Shown here: one piece after another, positions 25,501-38,268 of the stretch
Position numbering within the stretch: the first letter of the stretch is position 1
How the letters are laid out: each line of letters starts with the position of its first letter
NCBI GenBank assembly: GCA_014773175.1
Contig: VXCM01001525.1
Location: forward strand, 59,364 to 123,363
Length of the DNA stretch: 64,000 nt
Direction: 5' to 3'
Source: Lucifuga dentata
Taxonomy: Eukaryota; Chordata; Actinopteri; Ophidiiformes; Bythitidae
Made by a program: the position numbers and the translations under genes
The notes under the pieces: generated by a model
Seen by the model: only the letters and a program-made list of their open reading frames with translations
Told to the model about the DNA's origin: nothing
Database searches by the model: none

Positions 25501-26769
25501 TTACTTATTACTCATTCTAATTGTGATACGCTCCCTTCATTCCACACATGGACACTAATAACAATGAAGGCCAATATTGGACTTTTTATTAAATATCAGT
25601 ATTGTCAACTTCAAATAGGATGGAGGCTCCTCTCTGACCACAGCTAGTCAGAATGTTTTTATCATTCTTAAAGTAATATGTTACTCTCATCTAGGGCAAA
25701 ATTAGCTTAATATACATTATCTCTGGTATTATTAATTGTTGATACATCATGAAATTATCTTTTACTTTCATATCTGATGTCTGAAGAATCGTTCCAGCGT
25801 AAATCAGGACTCGAGGTACCAGGGAACCAGGATCTGTTTAGATACCAGAACATGGTTTCTTTAACCATTTTGAACTCCTGCTCAAGGTTCAGGAACCGCT
25901 GGGTGGAGCTCACAAGATCGAACATTGCTGATTGGTCAGAAACAAGCCCCTCCCACCCAACAACTTCCTAACAATGGCCATTTTTCATACCAGCAAAGCA
26001 GCAACGGTGTGAGATGTCGAGAAGGTTGAAGATGAGCCACTGGACTGGAAAACGTAACTTAAAAATGTTTAGCCGTTTATCCAAAAGGCTTCCTCAATCC
26101 TAATTCTAACTGGAATGGGCAGAGTTAGCGGCATTCCCAAAAGGCAGCAGCATTCCACAATGAGGCGAAACTGTCATGCCCGTAACATCGCATTGATGGG
26201 CACGTCTGCCGTTTGGAAATAAATGCTGCTAACTGTTTCCTGTTCCAGTTAGAACTGAAGAAGCCTTTCGGATGAATGGCAAAATGTTTTCCCAGCTACT
26301 TTTTTCCAGTCCGGCAACTCATCTTCAACCTTCTAGACATCTTAGCACCTGGATGGTTGAGGTGAACCTTCGCAGACAGCAACGATGAGGCTTCAAGACT
26401 TTTGCAGATGGAAAAACTGCACAAAACTGTGGAGTAATGAGGAGACGCTAGACTTTCTATCCGTTTGTGACGACGAGGAGATCAATCATCTACTCAAAAT
26501 GAAAAAAAAGTATTTCAAAAGATCTTTTCCCTGACATGAACAAGGAGAAACGCTAAATGCTGCAATGTTTGAACCTTTTTTGAATATCAAATATTACCCA
26601 GAAGTCTTCATAATGCCATATTAGCCTGAGCATAAATAAGTAGTTGGATCAGCTCAGGACCACAAGAGGAAGACAGGAAGTCTGAAGGACTGAAGGGAAA
26701 TGGTGAATTTAGCAGTCAAACTCTGGACTCATTGGGATTCAGGAAACGCTGCAGGAGCTACAGTAGCAT

Positions 26770-26804
<35 letters not shown>

Positions 26805-27085
26805 GAGTGTCTGAAAACTCTCATATCACTGAGAAATCTATGAGTCGCTCAGTTATCATCTACTCGACATGACTGCTGCTGAATTTAAAGTAGATATTGA
26901 TCAATTAACCAAGATCTATCTATATCAACCTACAGTACAAAAATAAACTTACTTAATTATTTATCCTTATAAAGTGTCTGCAGACGTGATGACCATGCTT
27001 TATAATCACAAGTACGCACACAGACACAGCTTCATAATAAGATGCCGAGAATCGAAGAGGCAAAAGGCCAGATCACACTTTGACG

Positions 27086-27151
<66 letters not shown>

Positions 27152-29877
27152 TATCAGTGCCAGTAGTGAATGCAGATGCCAGAGATGTGGGGTTGAGTTA
27201 AGGGAAACGGAGAAGCCACCGGATGATATCAAAATCCTTTTCACCTCTTTGGTCTGACTCCGATCTCACTGAATCACGTGGCAAAAACGCTCGTGCAACG
27301 TGTCTGGACCCACAACGACACGACCTCATGTACTTATTAACTTCACGAGCATTTTGATGTGCAAGAGTCGTGCTTGGTGTTTGGGAAGCACCAGGTATAT
27401 TCAGAACAGCTTATTTCTAAGCTGGACTTAAAGGAACATACCAGTGATCATGCATGTTTGAGCCTAATATATACAATCCATATACACGTGAGAATTATTT
27501 TCCAAAACATACTACGTTAGCGGTAAATTTTAGAATTGTTTTTCCTACCTTCCAGACTACCACTAATTTCAATTCATTCCAGTACACTACACTATTAAAA
27601 TCAGCTTGCAGAGACTTGAAACAATGAACAACACGTCTATTAGGGTTTTTTGCCATAGTAACTTAATTTAACCGATCCAACACAGAGCTGCACAGAAGGT
27701 GATGTATGTCTCTGCCAGGAAATATAGTCCCAGGAGAAAACGACTTTTACTGAGAAATTAAAATGATCGTGCTTTCTGCAATTTTGATAAGTGTTAGAAG
27801 GTGAAACGCTGAATTTTAAGGTGTGTGTATCACCTGAATTTGATTTTGAAAAATTAAGGGTTTTGAAAAAAATAACAGGGAAAACTAAAATATGGTTTTA
27901 AAGTTTTGGAAAATGGTTGTCAGTAACATAACATATACGCAGGTTGTATATATTGGGCTCAAACATGCACGATGGCCGGTATGGTCCTTTAAACTCTTTT
28001 TTTATACAGCAGTTGAGTCCCAGCCCTAAACAATGACGTCAAACAGATACACTTCTCTTGCCAGCTGCTGGAAACACGTTATGACATGACTGATTCGGAT
28101 GTATCAGGAGTGTGACGTGGTTCAACGTTTCGGCCCACAGGGGGCAGTGCAGCAACGTTTTCTGTATCTTTGTCAGATTAAAAATCTGTCTTGGAGTAAA
28201 CAAAAGAGGCCTTGGATGAGATGATCAGCAGTGTTGTTGTTTAACGCTGAGACCACATTTCCCATGAATCCTGCTGCTTCTTATCACACACACTGTTTCT
28301 TTCGTTCAAGGTTTTTCTCTTCGGCTTCACAGAGCGATAAAGATGTTGATGCTGATGAGCCTCGTTCATGTCTGACATTTCCACAAACTCCATCTGCTTC
28401 AGCTCTGTTTGCGCTGGAAGAACAACAGCTTCTACGTGTTGTGTCTTTGTGTAGAATAGCAAAGCGGCACGTTTTTGGGGGGTTATGAGTACCGAGCCCA
28501 TCCGTACCAAGCCATATAGAGCTGTACTGAGCCAAACCAAGCTGTACTGAGCCATATTGAGCCCAGCCATACCAAGTCGTACTGAGCTGTACTGAGCCGT
28601 ACCAAGTCGTACCAAGCCATACCGAGCTGTACCAAGTTGTACAGAGCCGTACTAAGCCATACCAGCCGTACCAAGCCATATAGAGCTGTACCGAGCCAAA
28701 CCGAGCTGTACTGAGCCATATCGAGCCCAGCCGTACCAAGTCGTACTGAGCTTACTGAGCCGTACCAAGCCATACCGAGGTGTACCAAGCCATACTGAGT
28801 CGTAACAAGCCCAGCCATACCAAGCCGTACCGAGCCCATATGTACCAAGCCGTACCGAGCCTGTGGTCTGTACGATGCACATGGTGCAAAGAGAAATCTA
28901 CAGGGAGATTTTTGGCTATGTTTGTTCATGGTTATTACGCTAATGTCCAATAATTAAATTTACACCTGTTGAAGGTACATGAGGTTAAGCTAGGGCGGAC
29001 ATGCTGGATTTTTGAGGGCAATACCAACTAATATTAGAGGCCAAGAGAAATCTGACAGTTATATAGGATTATTATTATTTTTTTTTTTTTTTTATNTTTT
29101 TTTTTTTTTTTTACATAAACACAAGATATGTAGTGAAAAAAGATTTTTTTACAGTTAATAAAGCTACTATTTAAGGCAACAGAAACAGGAAATAAAGATA
29201 AGTGTCATTTTGCAGCCTGTGATATATTTAAGTTCTGCAATTTCTTTTTGCATATCTGCTAACATACTCACAGATACCAATATACAGTATATCTGGCCAA
29301 TATAATGGTCATGCAAAATCACCAGTAAGGTCCTTTAATCCGAGTACACTCAAAGTTTTAACGTGTATGTAAAAGTATTGAGTGTAACATAGTAAATGAG
29401 GTCCAGAATGCTATAACTATTTTAATGCTTGACAGGAAATGTAACAACCAAAGTTTACATTTTGATGACAAACACTATCGTCTATAACTGCATTAAATCA
29501 GACTAAATTATGAATTCATACATTTCTGCACAATTATTCTCAGAGCAGATTTATTCTTTTGGCATACATTAAAAAAGAGCTAGTTTAGCTTGTGAAAATG
29601 AAGACTTCCAATTTTCAATTTATTTCTAGAAAGTCTTGACTGTAGAAAGAGAACTAAAACTGGGAAGGGGAAAAATATAAATGATTATTTAAAAAAAACA
29701 GAAAGAAAGTTTAGAAAATAGAGGTTTTCAAAATCTCAGAAACAAATGAGAAAAAAACAACTTTCAAATAGAAAAAAAATCTTGATTTTTTTTTCCCATT
29801 GCTGTTATATGAAAATAATATATTTGCTTTCTGTAAGTATTTTGATTTTTGAATAAAGATGATGTGAAACAAAATCA

Positions 29878-29915
<38 letters not shown>

Positions 29916-29943
29916 GAAGCTAGAAAAGCTGAAATCTGCTNCA

Positions 29944-29981
<38 letters not shown>

Positions 29982-32900
29982 GAAGCTAGAAAAGCTGAAA
30001 TCTGCTAGTATCTAGTGGAAAAAAGCAGCAACACGTTCTGCAAAAATAAACATCAAACCACTTAAAAGGACAAAATCCAGGAGAAAAGATGGATGCACAC
30101 ACAGGTAAGTGGAGGTGTAGCGAGTTCTGCACCCTATTATCACCTCTTCCTCTCCTTACCTATCCCTCCATCCCTCCATCTATCAGCAGGATGGCAGGCC
30201 TCCTCAGCAGAGCTACGTCTAGGTTTAGAGCGCCGCCTTAAGCTCCGTCAGCTGGAGGAGAGTCTTTGAGCCGCAGTCTAAGCCCCCTCGCCCGGACCCC
30301 GGTCCCTTCATGAATATTAACCAGCCCGGGGCCCGGCTTTAATCTGCCTGATCCCCGCACTGCTGCCGCCGAGACGATAGCGAATCTAATTATTTGGTCT
30401 GATATTAACCCCCCCCCCCCCNTCCCATCGCCAACGCCCCACCCTCGCCGTCACTGCTCTAACATTAAACGTTCGCGCACGTGTGCGTGCGCGTGCTGAA
30501 CTCAGCCACCTTCTTCTGTCAATACACCAAATTCAATTCGCATGAAAACAGTCATGCACACATTCATTTACACATGCACACTCCACCCCCACCCACCCAC
30601 CTCCACCACAGCTNCATGCACACATTCATTTACACATGCACACTCCACCCCCACCCACCCACCTCCACCACAGCTACGACGCCCTCGCCTTATCAGCCCC
30701 AAAAACGCCTCCTCCTACACCGATAAAACTTGAATGCAAATGATGCCAGGCTGATTTCATTTCTTCATTTTCCTCCTCCAACCCCCCACCCCCCTCTCAC
30801 TCTCTTTCTCTTTCACTCTCACGCAGATGATGATGATGATGAGGGTGATGATGATGGTGTTGATGTTGATGACGACAGGAAGGGGAGAGCTTTCCCTGAA
30901 CTGACCCTAAAACCTGACCCCCATCTTGCATTGCCTTACGCTATAAATGCACTTCAATTAAAGGGGAGGAAATAGAACCNCCCCCCCCGAAGATGCAGAG
31001 ATGAAGATTTCTCGGCACAGCTGTCAACGGCCACAGTTTTACTACCTCCACTGGGGAATATGTATGTTTGTATATGCAAAACAGAAGCTGCACATCTATG
31101 TCTCAGTGGTGTTTCACGCTGACTCATATGGTTTACAACAATCGCTACATGTAAAACACTCAAGCAAATATGTGTATTAGTTTAAGCCTGTATTAGTTTA
31201 AGCCGGCGTATGTATCTTTAGAACGAGGTTTGGCTGATATGTCAGTTTGCTGATAAAGCCATTTTTATTAACAGCTGGATCTGGTCTGGTCAGGCTGGAT
31301 GCTCTTTGTTTGATGATGTGATGAGAATAGAATGAATCGATACTTCACTGTCTATATGAAGCTCTCACACTGACAAGAATGCATACCGCAGAAGTGTGTT
31401 AATTAAAGCATCATACCGGCCATTTCAGAATTTTTATTTTTATTGTTTTTACACCTTCCAGACTGGTTTCAGTTCATTCCAGTAGTAACTATAAAAAATC
31501 AACTACTAATTCATCACAGCGAACAAGATTTCTATTAGGGTTTTTTTTTTTTTTTTTTTTTTTGCCAGAGTAACATTATTTAATTGATCCATCATGGAGC
31601 TGCCTGGAAGACAATGTATATCTCCGCCAGGAAATATAGTCCCAGGAGAAGATGGCTTTTACTGAGAAGTTAAAATGACTATGCCTTCTACAATGGTGCA
31701 CAACTGTTAGAAGATGAAACATTGAATTTTAAGGTGGATGTATCACCTGAACATTTGATTCTGAAAGATTAGAGGATTTGAAAAAAATAACAGGAAAACT
31801 AAAATACGGTTTCATATTTTGGAAACTGGTTGTAAGTAACGTAATGTGTATATATTGGGTAGCAGGTTGTATATATTGGGCTCAAACATGCATAATTGCG
31901 GTATAGTCCTTTAAATGTTTTAATGTCATTGTCATTGTTATTCAGTTTGACAATTAGGTTAATTCATAATGGGTTAGCTCATAAAACACAGAGGAAGATT
32001 TAATGTATAGATAAGGGTAAATATTGTCATGTGACCACGTTTCCTCATTCATAAACGCCCGTTAATGCCATTTTAGCATTTGCTTGAACGAGGCGATACT
32101 ACGGTATTTCCTTATTTACATGTCAGGGAAGCGATTCATGAAACACACCGTCATGCAAAAACTACGACCTGTTTCAGCCTGGTGGCAAGTTTCAGCAGAA
32201 ATCTATTCATCAATAAATTTGATATGTATATAAGATCAGTTAGTTTATTTAAATGGAGTCTTGATCTGATCTCACACTCTTCCTCAAGTCTCACCCTGTG
32301 CCTCTTTCTGAATTGTGACACACACACACACATACTTCCCATGTTCCAGGATCCCAGCATGTGGACCTTTCATCTGCCTTATTTTAATGTCATTCTCTTA
32401 AAATACAGAGCTCTAAACCAGAGAAATTAGTTTTCCTTTGTGGTTTTAACATGTTCATTGTGCTTTGACACCAGAGGAAGCAGTTTCAGTGTGAAGTATG
32501 TCATTAACATGCCAATCTTCATTGGGTTTTGTCACATCCTTTACATGTACAGGTAACGGGACAACGATGTGCTGATTAACATAAGAGAAGCTTTATGAAT
32601 AAACTTGATGCCATGTAGTTGCAGCAATTTTTTATGAATCCCTTCATTTTTTCACAGTTAAGACTAAGATTTTCACAAATAAGGTGGTTGTTTGTTTTTT
32701 TTTTTTAAAGGAATGGGTCATTTAAACTGATTTTCACTCTGATTTCATGTCCTAGTCTTCATGTTTCCTGCTTTAAGAAGACACTCAGGTATACGTCCAT
32801 ACTCCGATTTATGTGTACTGATTAAGGCAAAAATGCAAGTAAACCGTATACATGGACAGTAAATCAGATTCCGTTGTTCAGACAATGACACGTTGCTTAA

Positions 32901-33858
32901 TTGGAGGATGAGGGAGAGTCCACCAGGTGAGAAAATGCAGGCGGAGGTGGATTATTCCGCTTACGACTTTTCACACGCTTGAGTAAGTCAATTTAGAATC
33001 GCATAATCTAGTTGGATCGTGGTTAGAAATACTGCCTCACAGCAACAAGGTCCCGGGTTCGAATCCGACTGGGTCCTTTCAGTGTGGTGTTTGTGTATTC
33101 TCCCCATGTCTGCCTGGGTTTCCTCTTGCGTCCGAAGACATGCAGGTTAGGTGAACTGTAAACTCTAAATTGGCCACATGTGTGAATGAGCCTGTGATAG
33201 GCTAATGACCTGTCCAGGTGTACCCTGCCTCTCGCCCAATGATAGGCTGGCCACCTGGGATGGGCTCCAGCCCTCCTGTGATCCTGAATAGGTTAAGCGG
33301 GTATGGAAAATGATGGATGGATAATCTAGGTCTTTTACTTAGAGTACGTTTATGCCGATTTCAATCTAATTATGGCGTTTACAAGATATTTGAATAAAAC
33401 TGATTTATTGCCCTAATTAGAGTATAACTGAAGTTTTGTTGTGTAAAATGTATTGGAGTTCACTGCAGGTTACAGTACTGAGTGTCCTTCACACCAGAGA
33501 TACTGTTTCAGGAACTCAGGAACTTTCCTTTGTCTCATACCAAGGAACCACGACCCATTCTGGCACCAAAACTATAGTTTTTCAACTGAAGTACCTGGAA
33601 GTTCATCAGAACGTGCAAATCTGTGTAATCTGCCCTCTTTTAAAAAGCCTGAATAAAGCAGCACTACACTCATAAAAAGCCACAGCTGATAGAAAATTCC
33701 TAACACAAAATTATTTGTGTTGGAAACAGGCTGATTTTTTTCCATTTCTGCAAAGAAAATAAGACTTTTAGGAGTCAAAAAATAGAAGAGATGACCTGAT
33801 ATGAATAAGTTAAAGAAAGCTGCGAGATGTTACAGTTCGTGACACAAATCTGTTCTCT

Positions 33859-33893
<35 letters not shown>

Positions 33894-34192
33894 CTGGAGT
33901 GTTGAGCGCTGAAAACATTTTGTACTTCTCCGGCTGGGAATTTAGTTTAGCGAGCCTCCTTGCTCCTCTGCTGACCTTTTCAACCATCGCTCATTATCTC
34001 CTCTCACAAAATCATTCATTCAATCATCCAATTCTCCCTCTTCCTCCCTTCTCCTCTTTCACTGTCCCCCCTCCTTCCCTTTTATTCACTTCGTTCTTTC
34101 TTAATCTCTGATTCTCTTCCTCTCCCAAACTCTCATTCCTACCCTTCTGTCTGCTCGCCCCACTTCCTCCATCCTAGCTCTCTCCCTCTCCT

Positions 34193-34253
<61 letters not shown>

Positions 34254-34405
34254 CCATCTCTTCACTACAGGAAATGGTTTCTTTCCCAATCCAAGGGGTT
34301 GGAGGGGTGGACTCACTGTCCCAAACAAAGAGGTCACTGTGTGAATCCTCCAAAAATACAAAGAAGAAAAGGAAGGCAGATAAAAATCAGAAACCTACTC
34401 TCATC

Positions 34406-34443
<38 letters not shown>

Positions 34444-34659
34444 TCACACCACACACACACACACACTCCCTCTAACATCCAACAGCGACACAAGATATTC
34501 TTTGCACTGTGATTCTGCTCAAAAGCTACAAATATCGCCGCTATAGGGTGTATGTGTACGTCATTGCGGCTCCACGGTGACTGAAAGCCTTTTCCCTTGA
34601 GCGAGAGCGCTCGTGCACAGCCGCACACATCGGTGCATACCTTTGAGAAGAATAAAAAA

Positions 34660-34725
<66 letters not shown>

Positions 34726-35260
34726 ATAGGTTTGATGAGCTGCATGCAAATTACATGTAAAAATATAAAACTGCGATACTTAAAACAGGGGCCGAGATAA
34801 GAGATTTGAAAATGAGGCACTCTTGGAAAGCAGGCTCCTGAACTGCTGGAGATGAGGCTCAGAGATAGAGAGGATAGAGGTTTTCCCTCTCCTCTCCTCT
34901 CCTCTCTAACACCTCCTCCTCCTCCTCCTCCTCCTTTCCTTCCTCCTCCACCCTGCAGAATCCAGTGCAGATGACAGAGAGATGCAGATACCAGCCAGTC
35001 GTTGCCACTGAGTGATGAGAACGAGCGCCTCCTCCCTCCTTCCCACCTCTCACTCCTCTTCTCCTTTGCTTCACCTCTCCCCTCTTCCTCGTTCTTTCTT
35101 TCTCTCTCATATTTCTTTTTGTCTCTCTTGTTTTGTTTCAGTCGATGGACCTTTCCCTCCTTTCTCTTCAGGGCCCTTTTGTTCCTCTTCCTGCCTGGCT
35201 GGATTTCTGTCTATCAGTATTTTATCTTTCTTGGCTGTTTTCTCTCCCCTTTTCCAATCA

Positions 35261-35309
<49 letters not shown>

Positions 35310-38223
35310 NCTCTCTCTCTCCACCCTCCTCCCCTCCCTCCCTCTCTGTCAGAGCCAGATTGACGAACTGAGAGACAGACAGCTGCTGTCATGATGTGAG
35401 CGAGTTACACGACAGAAGGTAAAGGTAGCTTATATGCAGCTCAGATGGATTGGGTGACCTCTGATAAAAGCAAAATGCTCCTGAAGGCCACAGAAGCAAA
35501 AGTTTGAGGTGATTTATCTGTGATCAGCAAAAAGAAGAGGATTTGATCATGAAAGTACTTACTCTTATTTTGCTACTCATTTCTGGAGTTCATAACATGT
35601 GACAAAAGGCTTTATTTATTAAAGGTTAAGGACCATACCACCATTTTGCATGTTTGAACCTAATATATTCAATTTTCATACATGTACATAAACCATAGCT
35701 TTCCTGATATTTTGCAAAACCTCTTAATCTTTCAAAATCAAATATTCAAGTGATACACCCACCTTAAAAATCCATGTTTCTCCTGCTAATAGTTACACAG
35801 CCTTATGAAGCAACGGTCCTTTAAATTTTTCCATAAACGCAGGTCTTCTTTTGGGACTATATTCCCTGGTGGAGACATACATTCACTCCACGCTTTTTAT
35901 TGCGCCTAAACGCTAAAATTACAAAACCTGAATATGCATTTTGTTTGCGATGATGGATTATCTATCCATCGTTTCAAGTATCAACAAGTTGATTTTAATA
36001 GCGTACCAGAATGAACTGAAACCAATGGTGATCTGGAAGGTAGGAAAAACATTTTTACTTCACCATTCCAGTAGTATGCTTTGGGAAATGATTGTCAGTA
36101 ACCTTACGTGTCTGAAATTTGAATATATAAGGCTCAAATACACAAAATGGGTGGTATGGTCCTTTAAAGCTTTATTGGACAGTATCAAGCCATTGTTAAA
36201 GGACCATACCGGCAATCGTGCATGTTTGAGCCAAATATATACAATCTGTATACACAGAGTACGTTACTGGCCACCATTTTCCAAAATATGCTACTTTAGC
36301 AGTAAATTTTAGAGTTGTTTTTCCTACCTTTCAGACTGCCACTGGCTTCAGTTCATTCCAGTACGCTATTAAAATCAACTTGTAGAGACTTGAAACTCAC
36401 TTGAGATACGTAATCCATCACAGAGAACACGTCTGTTAAGTTTTTTTGCTGAAGTAATTTTACTTATGTGATCATGGACCTAAACAGAAGATGATGTATG
36501 TCTCCGCCAGGAAATGTAGTCCCAGGAGAAGATGGCTTTTACAGAGAAATCAAAACGACTGTGCCTTCTACGATCGTGCAAAAATGTTAGCAGGTGAAAC
36601 ACTGAATGTTGATTTTGAAAGATTCAGGAATTTGAAAAAATAAGAAGAAAATTAAAATATGGTTTTATGTTTGGCAATTGGGTTTCAGTAACGCAACATA
36701 TTGTTTTCTATTGGGCTCAAACGTGCATGATCACTGGTATGGTCCTTTAATTAAGAACAAATTTTTTTTTCCCCAAATTGTATCTCCTCATAAATACATA
36801 AATGTAAATTAATTGATGATTGATTAACCATTGGTGAGCCATAAACCAGAACTGAAGAAGCCGCTTGGTGGAAGAGCAAAATGTCTTCAAGATTAAAGCT
36901 GGATGATTTAGAAGCTTTACAGATTGTAAAGCCATTAGTTATAACTCTAAACCCTTTTAAGTTTGGCTTTTTTTTATAAAGTGGCACCTCATTGTTTTAA
37001 TCAGCATTCCTTGTGTATCGTCTTCTTCTGCGGGGCATCGATGGAGGTGTCTTAGCACTCACTGTAATCGCCGATTTGTCATCTTCTGAAGGAGTATCAT
37101 TTTAATTAACATTCTAATTTGATGGGCGGAGGAGACAAAAACAGAGGCAGGGAAACACTGTTGATGAGTCCAGATAAATCAGGAGATCTGGATCAGGATG
37201 TAAACAACCCGGCTCGGAGTCAACGAGAAAAAAAAATAAAAACAGCTCGAAAATGAAAAGCGATGGAGGAGTCAGTGATCACCTTCACTCGTCCTTTCAG
37301 GAGAGCCAGAGAAGGAGGAGAGGAGGAGGAGGAGGAGGAGAGAGNGAGAGGGAAGAGACTACCCAAAAAGTGTTTGAAAAGCCGTGGGTGGCGCGCCTTA
37401 TCGGCCCAGTTCTCCTGGAGAGATTATTGGGGGATTAGTGCGAACGCTTGTTTCTAAAACATGATGAAAAGACGTTCGGTGCGTGATAACGCTTTGAACT
37501 CCCCTACTTCGCTCCTTCTAGGATCGTGCCTCCGGGCTGCTTTTCCACGAAAGACGGGTNGGGGGGCTCCTGGGTGTTGTTGAAGGAGGGAAGAACAATA
37601 GCGACGACGTTGTAAGCGGAGTTGCTCCCGTGGTTCAGAGAGGAGCGACTTTTTTGGGGGAGGACAAAGCAACAGATGCGACGCAGTCATTAACACTGTA
37701 CGTTTCAGCATCATCGATGAAATNCCCCTACCTCCCCCTCACCCCTGAAATTTTCCCAGCAATCCTACAACTTTGGTCCAATCACATGCACTCCCATTAT
37801 CAGTTAATTAAAGCAGGATCCAATCAGAAGGAGAGGAGATATAATATCAGATTTGTTACGTGTGATCCAATCAGAAGAGCGGCGGCGGCGGCGCGCGCTC
37901 GCTCCTGAGTTGCCATGGGAGGCTCGCCGAGGAGGACCTGATTGTTCACTCAACCAAAAAGTGCGAGGAATCAGCAGCCAGCTGATCAGCTGATCAGTAA
38001 ACATTATTATACCCGCTTCTAAAGTCCAACAGCCATATCACCCAGAATATATTTAAATAGATAAACGCTTTCACGCCTCCTTCTCAAGAGATGCAAATGG
38101 CGGGATTTCCATATGACACAGGCCAGTTAACACGCTGCTAATCTAATGAAGGGGAGAGAGAGGGAGAGAGACCCGGATCTCTCTGCCACACCCTGATTGC
38201 TTCGAACTGACAGTCACCAACAC

Positions 38224-38268
<45 letters not shown>

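Noticed and set aside
28284..28950. Overlapping 120-155 residue minus-strand frames
   Set aside because: Entirely produced by the 10 bp minisatellite; several frames are open at once.
33030..33070. Possible functional tRNA gene
   Set aside because: A- and B-box sequences belong to a SINE head; no cloverleaf and a target duplication surrounds the SINE.
34197..35325. CRISPR-like array of repeats
   Set aside because: Simple CT/GA microsatellites in a vertebrate genome; no spacer structure.
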